This document shows positions 45,891-57,549 of a stretch of DNA of 64,000 nt, piece by piece; the stretch's first letter is position 1; each line of letters opens with the position of its first letter. The notes below the pieces were generated by a model. That model searched no databases, was not told the DNA's origin, and worked only from the letters and a program-made list of their open reading frames with translations. The DNA comes from Hysterangium stoloniferum. Lineage: Eukaryota; Basidiomycota; Agaricomycetes; Hysterangiales; Hysterangiaceae. The stretch spans positions 3,472,001-3,536,000 of the forward strand of contig WHVD01000001.1 in the NCBI GenBank assembly GCA_015178975.1, read 5' to 3'. Both the position numbers and the translations under genes were made by a program.

Positions 45891-48800
45891 CAGTCATTCC
45901 ACAGCCTGCAGCCATGCCTCCACCTCTACTTCCTGTTACACAATTACCCATTGAAGGCAGCCAGTTGTTGAGGCCAGGTTCCCAAGATATGACTTGGGTC
46001 CTATGAACATACAGTGTCCAGACTGTGGAGCCTTTCACTGGATGGATGAGTGTCTGGCAAATAGCTCTAAGACACATCCAAAATTTGGCAAGTGTTGCAA
46101 GTGAGGAAAGGTGGCTCTCCCAATACTTGAGCCAGTCCCTCACACTTTAAGGTCTCTCCTTGAGGATAATACAGACAATGGCAAGGAATTTCAGAAGAAT
46201 ATTCAGGCATATAATAATACATTTGCATTTACATCACTGGGTGTCAATTTGGATGAGTCTGTCTTGCAGGGTGGTGGTGGCCCATATGTCTTCAAAATCC
46301 ATGGTGAATTGTATCACCAGCATGGTTCCTTGATTCCTTACACAGAAGGTGTATCATGTAGTTATGCTCAGCTTTACATCCATGATCCTGCATTGGCACA
46401 GGAGGATGGACTGATGCAGGCATTGCAGCAGAGGCAGAATCATAGGGCAAATTGAAGCCTAAACAACCAAACCTTTTCTGACTTGCAGGATATGATGGAG
46501 CAATATAATCCATTTATAGAACTCTATCGCCAGGCACATGAGCGATTAAGAACACAGGCAGAGACTCCAAGGTTACATGTCAGGCTGAGCTACAAAGCTT
46601 TTAATGATCCCAGATGGTGCAATCTTCCAACTGGTAATGAATTTGCAGTCATTCTTCCTGGAGATGGTGATACAGGTCATGGTGATCCAAGGGATATTAT
46701 TGTTCAGAGGAGAGGGGGCCAGTTCCATCATGTGCATGATGCACAAGCCATTTATACACCCCTTCATTATGTCATGCTCTTCCCCAGGGGTGAGTGTGGT
46801 TGGTCATGGGATATTCCCTATGCAAATCAAAATTGGCAGCCCCAACCTGGACAGCAGGATGAAGGTGAAGATGAAGAAAAAAGTTGGAAAGTGACCCAAT
46901 GTGAATATTATGCCTATCGCCTATTTCCCAGAGCACATGAAGCCATGACCCTTTTTTATGCACAAAAGGTATTCAAGCAGTATATTGTCAATGCCTGGGC
47001 AGTAACAGAGCACCACAGATTGAGATTTCTCAGGGATAATCAACCAAGGTTACGTGCAGAACTCTACAACCAAGTGGTTGATGCATTTACAAATCAGGAT
47101 GTCAGCACAGATGCCAATAGTATTGGTCAGAGGGTCATACTGCCTTCTACATTTACTGGCAGTTCAAGGGATATGAGACAAAGTTTACAAAATTCATTTG
47201 CAATTGCATGCAAGTATGGCAATGCCAGCTGCTTCATCACCATGACTGCTAATCCCAAGTGGAAGGAGGTTACTGATGAATTGCTTCCTGGACAGACTGC
47301 TGCTGATCGTCCTGATTTGGTCTCCTTTGTCTTTGGTAGAACTGTAGCCCATATCCATGTCATTGAATTCCAAAAGTGGGGTCTTCCACACATGCACTGC
47401 CTCATATGGTTTGGTGACCAGAATAAGCCAAGGACATCAGAAGATGTTGACTCATTTATTTCTGCCTGTTTTCCAGATCCTGAAATACATCCCAGACTAT
47501 TTAATTTAGTAGGACAACTCATGACCCATGGCCCCTGTGGAGCTGAACATCCAAATGCTGCCTGTATGGTTGATAAGAAGTGCAGTAAATACTATCCAAA
47601 GGATTGGTGTGAAGCCACCATTGTCAATAAGGAAGGCTATCCAACATATGCTCGCCCCAACAATGGAAGGGTTTATGAAACTCCCAAGTTTACATATGAC
47701 AACAGACATGTTGTCCCTTACTCCCCTATTTTGATTCTCACCTTTGAATGCCACATCAATGTAGAGTTGACCTTTACCAATAGGTCAATGAAGTACATGC
47801 ATAAATACTGTTACAAGGGCCATGATCGTACAACTATGGAATTTGGAACAACACCAGATGAGATTCAACAGTACCTTGATGCACAATATGTCAGTGCACA
47901 TGAGTCTGTCTGGCGATTAATGTGATAAATGAACTCCATACCCAGGTTCCTGCAGTAATGGCACTTGGGGTCCATCTTCCTGGAGAAAACACTGTACTTT
48001 TTGATGGTGATCAAGGTCCTGCTGAGGCTTTACAAAGGGCAGAGTGTTCAGGGACAACTCTCATGGCTTATTTTGAAGCTAATGCCAAGGGTCCCATTGG
48101 TTATAATTGATAGCATGCCCAGGACACATTTTATATGGACTTTCCTGAGTATTTCACATATGTACCCAAGAAGAAATCATGGAAGCCACATCAAAGTGGG
48201 TTTTTCAAAGGGCACATTCATTTTGTTAACATTGCCAGTGGGGAAAGATTCCACCTCTGTACATTGCTCACTGTTGTCAAAGGTGCCACCTCATTTGAAC
48301 AGCTCAGGACCTTTCAGGGTGAGACCTATCCTACATTTCAACAAGCCTGTGTAGCACGTGGTTTGCTTGAAGATGACCGTCAGTGGCACATTTGCCTCAC
48401 AGAAGCCAGTCGCATAGAGTCTGGGTTTCAACTTCGCAGATTGTTTTCTATCATTTTGACCATGTCCTCCCCCTGCACAACCCCAGGAACTCTGGAATGA
48501 CTTCAAAGTATTTCTTTGTGATAATTTGGAGTTCATACTTTGGCAAACACATGGAATTGATGATCCATCACCAAACCAAGTTTATGACTTTGGTCTCTAT
48601 GAAATTGATAGGATCCTATGCTATTCTGGAAAGTCCCTCTCACACTATCCAACCATGCCAAACTGCACTGATGATTGGGATGGGATTGTTGGCAACCGTC
48701 TGATTAAGGAGCAAAAGAATTATAATGTGGAACATGAGCTTGCCAGTGCCCAAGCCAATCTTGAAAAGTGCAATTCTGAACAACAAGCTGCCTTTGAGAC

Positions 48801-49205
48801 TATCATGAAGGCAGTGGATGAGCAGCAGGAGGGCAAATTGTTTTTTGTGAATGGTCCAGGTGGCACTGGCAAGTCCTTTGTATGGAATACTTTGGCACAT
48901 GCATGTAGGGCCAAGGGCTACATTGTGTTTTGTGTGGCATCTTCTGGAATTGCATCAATGATTCTCAAGGGTGGTCACACTTCTCACAGTACATTTTCAA
49001 TCCCTGTTCCCTGTGAGAAGGATGCTCTATGTCATATCAAAAAGGGTTCAGAAAAAGCAGAGCTCATGAAGAATGTCTGACTGATCATCTGGGATGAAGT
49101 TCCAATGCAGTCACGTTTCACATGTGAGGCAGTTGACAGAACCCTGAGGGATTTATTAGACAAGGAGGATCTTCCCTTTGGAAGGATTCCTGTTGCCTGG
49201 GGAGG

Positions 49206-49938
49206 TGTTAAGAACTGGAAACTGACTAATGTCGGTGGCCGACAGGGACCGATTGGAAGGACTTGGCTTCAGCTTATGTGCTGCACCCCACAAATATCCG
49301 TAGTGTGTCCTTAAATTTCAGATGGGTAGAGACTAATCCTAAAGAGTTCCTTTCAGTGAGATACCAATCGGGACCAAAGGACAAGTCGAGTGTCGGGCCA
49401 AGGGGTTGGGGCCGGAAGTGGGCGAGCGCACGCGAAGGCAGATGAGCGGATCCTTAGTATGAGACTGCTACAGACGTAAGAGGGTATTTTGAGTCGATAT
49501 TCTGATTGCCTAGTAACTACAACTACAGTGGGTTCATATATAAGTAACAGGTATCTAGAAAATACTAATGGGGAGAAAGGCGGAAAATGGTATTAACAAT
49601 AAGCTCGACTAGGAACGGGAAGTTTATGATTAGTTCGGAGGCCAATGATAACCGAGAGCGGAATTATGGTAAAAGGAAATAGTTCGAGGACTACAAATAT
49701 AGATAGACATATGTGAAACATAGGATAGAACAGATCAACATAATAAAAGGGACATATTAAAAGTTTAACCAGATAATACGAGTATTTTTGACATGGGCGT
49801 AAACAGAGTTTGATCACCGTGAAAGCATACATCAGCATCGGGGGCGATGGTTTCTGATGTGGTGACTTGAGCGATAACTTGAATTGTTGATAGGTGGCGA
49901 TAACCTCGGGGCTGAACGGCTGCGACATGGTCGTAACA
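49206..49938 (-). mobile_element. Solo LTR (733 bp) inside the Helitron helicase, target duplication GGAGG
   Basis: It begins TGTTAAGAACTGG and ends ATGGTCGTAACA; GGAGG occurs at 49201-49205 and 49939-49943. Removing it with one repeat rejoins PVAWGG to DFQQTLPVV in the same frame. It is the inverted relative of 24311-25032. The host is CpG-poor while the LTR is CpG-rich, so it arrived after the Helitron decayed. Confidence 0.9.
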
Positions 49939-52265
49939 GGAGGTGACTTTCAGCAGACTTTGCCTGTTGTACCAAAGGGTTCAAAAGAACAGATCATTGG
50001 ACAATGTATTCAGAAATCAGAACTGTGGAAGCATATCAAGGTACTGTTCTTGAAAAAGAATATGCTGGTGGACCAGGATGATCCAGACAGTCAACAGTTT
50101 GCTCAGTGGCTATTGGATATAGGCCATGGAAAGGATTTACCTTTGGATCATACAATGGATATCCCTCCTCATATGATCTGTGGTCCAAAAATGTCTAATC
50201 TAATTGCAGAGATATATCCAGACATCCATGTGGATAGAGACCAAAGAGATTGGCAAGATGAAGACTTCTTAGACCAGGCAATTCTGTGTCCAAGGAATTC
50301 AGAAGTAGATGAGATTAATTCAGAACTTCTGAATAAATTCCCTGGAGAGAGTCGCATGTACCATAGTGCTGATACTGCAGAGGGAGATAGTGAGACAGAG
50401 ATGTATCCTGTAGAGTATTTGAACAGCCTGAATTTTGGTGGAATCTCACCAAGTTGACTTGAGGTGAAGCCAGGAGTACCTTTGATGCTGTTACAGAACA
50501 TAGATCCACAGAGGGGGCTTTTCAATGGGACACAATTGGGACTGGTGAAAATGGAAAATCATTTGCTTCAAGTGTGGATTCTAACTGGACCATGTACTGG
50601 GAAACTGGCATTTCTTTCACGGATCAAAATAATTACAAATGATGATCAACTGCCATTTAAACTGCATTGTATTTAGTTTCCAGTGCGGTTAGCATTTGCA
50701 ATGATGATTAACAAGTCACAGGGACAATCTTTGAAAGTAGTGGGAATAGATTTGAGAATGGCAGTGTTTGGACATGGGCAATTGTATGTGGGACTTTCAA
50801 GGGGAAGAAGTTGGAATAGGATAAAAATATTATTAAAGGACACAAAGAGAACAGCAAATATAGTGTACAAAGATGTATTATTAGATTGAAGTTTTGATGT
50901 ATTTTGATTGATTGTTTCTAATCTTTCTAACTTCTAACAGTGATTGTGATATGTAAATACTTAGAAATGCTCAGAAATACTTAGAAGTGCTGAGAAATAC
51001 TTAAGAGTCATGGACACAGGGGGGTTTGGGGGGCAAAGCCCCCCAACAAGCCGGAGCCTGCAGTGAAGTTGTGGGGCCAGTCACAAAGTGACTGCCCCGC
51101 AGCGTAGCAAGGGTTCCCAGGCTTGTCATATTAAGTAAAGTTGCTTGGTGGGTGGTGGGTGTTTTTAGGTGCCACTAGGCACCCTTTCACGAGGGTGCAG
51201 AGTGCCCGAGTTTTTCCCGATTGGGCCCAGAAATCCCAATGAGGGCGAGTTGCCCTGATGAGGGCCCATTAGCACCCAAATTCTTCAATTAGTCAGCATG
51301 GGTGCATTTTTGCACTCGCAGGAGTATTTAATGGCGCTGCGGGAGCTTTTCTGACAGCATAGGAGCATTTGTGGTGCTGCGGGAGTATTTTGTGACAGGC
51401 ATGGAAGTATTTTCTAACGCGCAGAGATATTTTGTGATGCGCAGAAGTATTTGTCCCATGTGCGAGAGTATTTTGTCACGTGCGCGGAGGTATTTTTACA
51501 TGTGCAGAAGTATTATGTCACGTGCACGGAAGTATTGTTACACACCCGGGAGCATTTTTCAAATACGTGGGAGTATTTTGTAATGCTGTGGGAGTATTTG
51601 TCACATGTGTGGAACCATTTCACAGGGCCTAATGAAGACATTTCCCACGACTCGCCAAGTAACATTTCCCGCACCCTTCACATAAGCATTTCCCATGACA
51701 TTTCTGGGGGAATTTCCTGTGCCTTCACAGAGGGATTTTCCATACCTTTCACGGAACTATTTCCCATGCCCCTCAGGGGGGCATTTTCCACACATTTTGC
51801 AGAACTATTTCCCACACCCCTGTGAAGCCATTTCCCTGGAGAAGGATGGTAAATTCCTGAGGAGGTCTACATGGTTTTCCAGGTTAATTAGAATAAAATA
51901 CAATAAATCAAAAGAACATAGGATAAAATACAAATAAAATAGGATAAATTGAAATAAATACAAAAAATAAAAGTAAAATGCTTAAAAGTTGAATAAAATA
52001 GAGTAAACTAAAGCAAAATGTAATAAATCAGAATAAAATACAATGAGTCAAAATAAAATGCAATAAAACAAAATAAAATAAAATAAAATAAAATAGAATA
52101 AAATAAAATAAAATAAAATAAATAACACTAAATCCAAATGAAGTACAATAAATTAAAATAAAATATAATAAACTAAACTAAATTACATAAAGTAAAATAA
52201 ACTACAATACATGACAGTAAGATCAACTCAATGTTTGATTGAAACCATTGCTGCTTTTGAAACTA

Positions 52266-52392
52266 TTGCACCTTTTGTCACTGTTGCACCTTTTGTCACT
52301 GTTGCACCTTTTGTCACTGTTGCACCTTTTGTCACTGTTGCACCTTTTGTCACTGTTGCACCTTTTGTCACTGTTGCACCTGTTGTCGCTGT
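52266..52392. repeat. 18-bp tandem array, about 7 copies
   Basis: Unit GCACCTTTTGTCACTGTT, inside the non-autonomous Helitron. Confidence 0.85.
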
Positions 52393-52685
52393 CATTTGTC
52401 ACCGTTGTTTCCATTTGTCACCGTTGTTTCCATTTGTCACCGTTGTTTCCATTTGTCACCGTTGTTTCCATTTGTCACCGTTGTTTCCATTTGTCACCGT
52501 TGTTTCCATTTGTCACCGTTGTTTCCATTTGTCACCGTTGTTTCCATTTGTCACCGTTGTTTCCATTTGTCACCGTTGTTTCCATTTGTCACCGTTGTTT
52601 CCATTTGTCACCGTTGTTTCCATTTGTCACCGTTGTTTCCATTTGTCACCGTTGTTTCCATTTGTCACTGTTGTTTCCATTTGTT
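52393..52685. repeat. 19-bp tandem array, about 15 copies
   Basis: Unit TTTGTCACCGTTGTTTCCA. Because 19 is not a multiple of 3, all three frames stay open, giving long spurious open frames. Confidence 0.85.
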
Positions 52686-53039
52686 ACCTTTGTAACTGTT
52701 TCTGTTCTCTGAACAGTTTTCCTTCCTTTAAAAACTTTCTGTCCTTTAAAGACTTTCTGTGTTCTCTGACAATGAGTCTCAGAAATACTTAAGAGTTGTC
52801 GATGTGGGGGGGTTTGGGGGGCTTTGCCCCCCAACAAGCTGGAGCCTGCAGCGTAGCAAGGGTTCCCAGGCTTGTTCTATATATTAAAGTTGCTTGGTGG
52901 GTTGTGGGTCCATTTCAGTGCCATTAGGCAGCCCTATTATGTCATCAGACAGATTATGTCATCATGCAGGCTTTTGGATTCCTGTCACACATGTGCCATC
53001 ACCCACATTCCTGTCATGGATGGGCCTTGTTGTTTCCCA

Positions 53040-53520
53040 ACGCACGCACACTCAGTCCCATCCACTGCACACCACTCCCATCCACTGCACACCACTCCCA
53101 TCCACTGTGCACCACTCCCATCCACTGCGCACCACTCCCATCCATGGCACACCACCCCCATCCATGGCACACCACTCCCATCCATGGCACACCACTCCCA
53201 TCCACGGCTCACCTGCTCCCATCCACTGCACACCCATCCACTGCACACCCATCCACTGCACACCCATCCACTGCACACCCATCCACTGCACACCCATCCA
53301 CTGCACACCCATCCACAGCGAACCCATCCACCCATACCCATCCACCCATACCCATCCACCCATACCTATCCACCCACACCCATCCACCGTGCACACACCC
53401 ACAGCACACCCATCCACCCGCTCCCATCCACCGCGCACCCATCCACCACATACCCATCCACAATGCACCCACTCCCATCCACCACGCACACACTCCCATC
53501 CATGGGCACATGCCTGCCCA
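53040..53520. repeat. CCCATCCA-type tandem arrays
   Basis: About ten copies of a 20-bp unit ending CACACCACTCCCATCCA, followed by about seven 15-bp units CCATCCACTGCACAC and shorter CCCATCCA repeats. Confidence 0.8.
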
Positions 53521-53649
53521 CCCAATCGGGCACAAACCGCCAAAGTGTGTTCCATTTGCCAATGTGCGCATGCGCTGTGCCTGTTCGCAACATGCTGTGC
53601 CCATTTGTGCCCAATTGGGTGTGCACCCTGCTCTGATCGGCCCCTCCAG

Positions 53650-55650
53650 TTGGTGCATGTCCCCTTTCCTTCTCTCTTCATCCTCCTCTGATCGTCCTCA
53701 TCTCTTTCCTCCAGGATGTGTGTCCCCTTTCCTTCTCTCTTCGTCCATCTGTCTTTCCTCCAGTTGGTGCACGTCCCCTTTTCTTCTCTCTTCGTCCTCC
53801 TCTGATCGCCTCCTCTCCCTTTCCTCCAGGACGTGTGTGTACCCTTACCTTCTCTCTTCATCCTCCTCTGACCGTCCTCCTCTCACTTTCCTCCAGGAGG
53901 TGCGTGCACCCTTTCTTTCTCTCTTCATCCTCCACTCATGGCCTCCTCTCTTTCCTCCAGGAAGTGCATGTACCCTTTCCTTCTCTCTTCGTCCTCCTCT
54001 GATGGCCTCCTCTCTTTCCTCCAGCAAGTGCGTGTCCCCTTTCCTCCTCTCTTTGTTCTCCTCTGATCATCCTCCTCTCCCTTTCCTCCAGCGAGTGTGT
54101 GTACCCTGTCCTTCTCTCTTTGCCCTCCTCTGATCGTCCTCCTCTTCCTTTCCTCCAGTGAGGGTGTGTACCCTTCCCCTCTCTCTTTTTTCTCCAGGAG
54201 GTGCGTGTACCCTGTCTTTCTTTGTCTTCTTCTGATCATCCACCTCTCTCTTTCCTCCAGGAGTTGCATGTAGCCTGTCTTTCTCCCTTTGTCCTCCTCT
54301 CTTTCCTCCAGGCGGTGGGTGTACAGTTTCCTTCTCTCTTCGTCCTCCTCTGATTGGTTCTTTCCTCCAGCCAGTGCACATGCCCTTTCCTTCTCTCTCT
54401 GTCCTCCTCTAATCAGCCTCCTCTCTCTTTCCTCCAGGAGGTGTGTGTCCCCTTTCCTTCTCTCTTCAGCCTCTTCTGATTGTCTTCCTCTCTTTCCTCC
54501 AGGGATGTGTGTCCCCTTTCCTTCTCTCTTTGCCCCCTCTGTCTTTCCCCCAGATGGTATGTGTCCCCTTTCCTTCTCTCTCCATCCTTCTCTGATTGGC
54601 CTCCTCTCTTTCCCCCAGCTGGTGCACGTTTCCTTTCCCTCTCTCTCTGTCCTCTTCTGATTGGCCCCCTCTCTTTCCTCAAGCCGGTGGATGTTCCCTT
54701 TCCCACTCTATCCTCCTCCTCTTTCCTCCAGCCAGTGCGTGTTCCTTTTCCCTCTCTCTCTGTCCTCTTCTGATTGGCCCCCTCTCTTTCCTCAAGCCGG
54801 TGGATGTTCCCTTTCCCACTCTATCCTCCTCCTCTTTCCTCCAGCCAGTGCGTGTTCCTTTTCCCCCTCTCTCTGTCCTCCTCTGATTGGCCCCCTCTCT
54901 TTCCTCCAGCCAGTGTGCATTCCCTTTCCTTCTCTCTCTGTCCTCTTCTGACTGGCCTCCTCTCTCTTTCCTCCAGTGTGTGCATGTACTGTTTCCCTCT
55001 TCCTCTCTCCCCTGACTGGCCCTCTCTCTCTTTCCTCCAGCCAGTGTATGTACAGTTTCCTTCTCTTTCCATCTCCCTCTGACTGGCCTCCTCTCTCTTT
55101 CCTCTAGCCAGTGTGTCTACCATATCCTTCTTCCTCCGTCCTCCTCTGATCACTGATTGGCCCCCCCCTCTTTTTCCTTCAGCCAGTGTGTGTTCTGTTT
55201 CCTTCTTCCTCTGTCCTCCTCTGATCAGCCTCCTCTTTCTTTCCTCCAGCGAGTGTGTGTATCATTTCATTTACCTTTGTCCTCTGATTGGCCTCCTCTT
55301 TCCTCAGTGCATCCTTCTCTCTCTGGCCTGCTATGATCGGCCTCCTCTCTTTCCTCCTGCCAGTGTATGTACCATTTCCTTCACTCTCTGTCCTACACTG
55401 ATTGGGCCCCTCTCTCTTTCCTCCAGATGGTGTGTGTACCATTTCTTTCTCTCTCCATCCTGTTCTGATCAGCCTTCTCTCTCTTTCCTCCAATGGTGTG
55501 TGTACCCTTTCTTCCTCCATCCTGCTCTGATCGGCCCCATCTCTCTTTCCTCCAGGGTGCCTGTGCCATTTCCTTCTCTCTTCCTCCCCATCTGATTAGC
55601 CTCCTGTCTGTCCTCCTGGAGGTGCATGTCCCCTTTCCTTCTCTCTTTGT
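53650..55650. repeat. Pyrimidine-rich array of about 65-70-bp units, about 30 copies
   Basis: Consensus words CCTTTCCTTCTCTCT, CGTCCTCCTCTGATC and CTCTTTCCTCCAG occur in each unit, followed by a GTGCGTGT-type purine break. Each unit ends in a polypyrimidine-CCAG that looks like a splice acceptor. Confidence 0.8.
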
Positions 55651-56102
55651 CCTCCTCTGATTACAGCAATCCTAAAATAAAAATAATATCCATTAAATAA
55701 AAATACAATGCAATAAATTAAAATAAAATGCAGTAAATTAAAGTGAAATTCAATAAATTAGAATAAAATACAATAAATCAAAATAAAATACATGAATCAA
55801 AATGAAATAAGTAAATCAAAATAAATAAATCAGCTGACCACATTAATTAGTTGACTGTCAATTCAACCATTGGAACCATTCTTCCTTTGGTAACCATTGT
55901 TCCATTTGTGACCATTGTTCCTTTGGTAACCATTTTTCCTTTTGTAATGATTCATCCTTTTATATATTGTTCCCTTTGTAACTGTTTGTTCTTTTATAAG
56001 TGTTGTTGTTTACTTTGTAACCATTGATTCCTTTGTAACCATTGATCCATTTGTAACCATTGTTCCTTTTGAAACCATTGTTCCTTTTGTAACTGTTATT
56101 TC

Positions 56103-56755
56103 CATTCTCTAAACACTTTCTGTTCTTTACACAGTTTCTGTTCTTTACACAGTTTCTGTTCTTTACACAGTTTCTGTTCTTTACACAGTTTCTGTTCTTT
56201 ACACAGTTTCTGTTCTTTACACAGTTTCTGTTCTTTACACAGTTTCTGTTCTTTACACAGTTTCTGTTCTTTACACAGTTTCTGTTCTTTACACAGTTTC
56301 TGTTCTTTACACAGTTTCTGTTCTTTACACAGTTTCTGTTCTTTACACAGTTTCTGTTCTTTACACAGTTTCTGTTCTTTACACAGTTTCTGTTCTTTAC
56401 ACAGTTTCTGTTCTTTACACAGTTTCTGTTCTTTACACAGTTTCTGTTCTTTACACAGTTTCTGTTCTTTACACAGTTTCTGTTCTTTACACAGTTTCTG
56501 TTCTTTACACAGTTTCTGTTCTTTACACAGTTTCTGTTCTTTACACAGTTTCTGTTCTTTACACAGTTTCTGTTCTTTACACAGTTTCTGTTCTTTACAC
56601 AGTTTCTGTTCTTTACACAGTTTCTGTTCTTTACACAGTTTCTGTTCTTTACACAGTTTCTGTTCTTTACACAGTTTCTGTTCTTTACACAGTTTCTGTT
56701 CTTTACACAGTTTCGGTTCTTTACACAGTTTCGGTTCTTTACACAGTTTCCACAA
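56103..56755. repeat. 18-bp tandem array, about 36 copies
   Basis: Unit TCTGTTCTTTACACAGTT, nearly perfect; internally palindromic around CTGT/ACAG. The minus strand reads NCVKNR repeats, a by-product. Confidence 0.9.
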
Positions 56756-57160
56756 TTTTTGTTCTCTAAACACTTTCCATTCTTTACATGGTTTCCACGT
56801 TTTCTGTCCTCTGAACACTTTCTGTTGTCTGAACACCTTCCATTCCCCAAACACTTTCCATTTAACAAACACTTTCTATTTAACAAACACTTTCCGTTCT
56901 ACAAACACTTTCCATTCTACAAACACTTCTGTTCCACAAACACTTTCTGTTCCACAAACACTTTCCATTCTACAAACACCTTCCATTCCCCAAACACTTT
57001 CTGTTCTCTGAACACTTTCCATTCTCTGAACACTTTCCGTACTCTGAACACTTTCCGTACTCTGAACACTTTCCGTACTCTGAACACTTTCCGTACTCTG
57101 AACACTTTCCGTACTCTGAACACTTTCCGTACTCTGAACACTTTCCATACTCTGAACACT
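56756..57160. repeat. 18-bp tandem array related to the previous one
   Basis: Diverged units of the form TCTGAACACTTTCCGTAC or CACAAACACTTTC; the last eight are nearly identical. Confidence 0.85.
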
Positions 57161-57162
57161 TT

Positions 57163-57545
57163 TGAGATTGGCCAGAACCCAGAAAAGTCAAAGACATACA
57201 ATCTTTCCTTGGATTTGCCAATTTTTACCGACAGTTTATCTGTGAATATTCCGAGACCACAATCCCCCTTACTCATCTTACATGCAAGGGTGCCCCATGG
57301 AATTTTTATGATAAGGGTTGAAAATTTTTCAATCTTTTAAAGAGTCTTTTTCTTCAGCTCCAATCCTTTTGCATTGTAAACCAGACACTCTGCTCATTGT
57401 TGAGACAGAGGCCTCAGACTATGCACTTGGAGCCATTTTGTCTATCCAGGACTCTCATGGAGAAGTCCACCCTGTTCATTTTCTATCGCAGACTTTTACC
57501 AGACCAGAGCTCAATTATGACATCCATGACAAGGAACCTGCCCCA
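57163..57545 (+). pseudogene. Ty3/gypsy reverse transcriptase-RNase H fragment
   Basis: [11 protein letters not shown] (57207-57240) and [14 protein letters not shown] mark the RT end; after a stop and frame change, APILLHCKPDTLLIVETEA, SDYALGAILS, HPVHFLSQTFTRPELNYD and IHDKE are RNase H. The N-terminal RT, the rest of RNase H and integrase are absent. It is the pol of the plus-strand chromovirus ending in the LTR at 58565. Confidence 0.7.
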
Positions 57546-57549
57546 GGAC

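Larger units (their letters stand above)
44028..50889 (+). pseudogene. RepHel (Helitron replication initiator-helicase), broken by stops
   Basis: The N-terminus (MDRTPERNWEEE) is followed by a Gln/Pro-rich region and a Pro-rich minisatellite. Rep starts with a zinc finger (CPDCGAFHWMDEC, FGKCC) near 46016-46100. HGELYHQHGSLIPYTEG is at about 46300. The HUH motif LPHMHCLIW lies at 47383-47409 and the tyrosine motif MKYMHKYCYKGHD near 47788-47826. The helicase has Walker A GPGGTGKS (48853-48876), IIWDEVPM (49085), GDFQQTLPVVPKGS (49942) and [16 protein letters not shown] (50707). Stops at 44064, 44370, 44886, 46102, 46453, 49078, 50455 and 50674 are TGA, TAA or TAG where CGA, CAA or CAG fit the family. 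Frame changes occur near 47920 and 48510. The nested LTR plus its duplication (738 bp) keeps the frame. Confidence 0.8.
42757..51125 (+). mobile_element. Autonomous-type Helitron (8.4 kb), decayed
   Basis: The 5' end TCATATCAAATAAAG follows an A and shares AAAGTTGCTTGGTGGGTGG with starts at 51126 and 52876. The 3' region has a perfect 9-bp stem (TTGGGGGGC with a 3-nt loop, 51026-51046) and ends GGTTCCCAGGCTTG, matched at 52861-52874. A single RepHel gene occupies 44028-50889. The end CTTG departs from the usual CTRR. A solo LTR (49206-49938) is nested in the helicase. Confidence 0.75.
51126..52874 (+). mobile_element. Non-autonomous Helitron (1.75 kb) joined directly to the first
   Basis: It starts TCATATTAAGTAAAGTTGC immediately after the preceding CTTG. 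The first 250 bp resemble 42757-43000 (shared GGTGGTGGG, TTAGTCAGCA and GCTGCGGGAG). The 3' part (AGAAATACTTAAGAGT, stem TTGGGGGGC with TTT loop at 52814-52834, GGGTTCCCAGGCTTG) matches 50980-51125. The interior is tandem repeats: GGAGTATTTT-type (51310-51610), CATTTCCC-type (51635-51830), AATAAAATA-rich (51885-52210), then two arrays listed separately. No protein gene. Confidence 0.7.
52876..57162 (+). mobile_element. Third Helitron-like unit, satellite-filled and truncated on the right
   Basis: It starts TCTATATATTAAAGTTGCTT after the end of the second unit. The order of blocks follows that unit: CCCATCCA-type arrays (53040-53520), a pyrimidine array (53650-55650), AATAAAATA-rich DNA (55665-55830), TTTGTAACCATTG-type repeats (55850-56100) and CTGTTCT-type arrays (56100-57160). 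No 3' hairpin is found; gypsy RT sequence begins at 57163, so the end was lost. Confidence 0.55.

Noticed and set aside
44296-46143. Long open frames on both strands over the proline-rich minisatellite
   Set aside because: They follow from the 17/18-bp repeat, which lacks stops in all frames; only the plus-strand RepHel reading fits flanking homology.
51026-51046. A bacterial-type rho-independent terminator (GC stem and loop)
   Set aside because: The context is a fungal Helitron 3' end, repeated at 52814-52834 with a different loop; there is no bacterial gene nearby.
52211-52792. A 193-aa open frame and two overlapping frames
   Set aside because: Products of the 18- and 19-bp arrays; no domain and no start context.
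52872-55595. Several long open frames rich in His/Pro or Ser/Leu
   Set aside because: They lie in CCCATCCA and pyrimidine arrays and have counterparts in all frames.
55960-56886. A 308-aa minus-strand frame of NCVKNR repeats
   Set aside because: An 18-bp satellite read in one frame; the other frames are also open.
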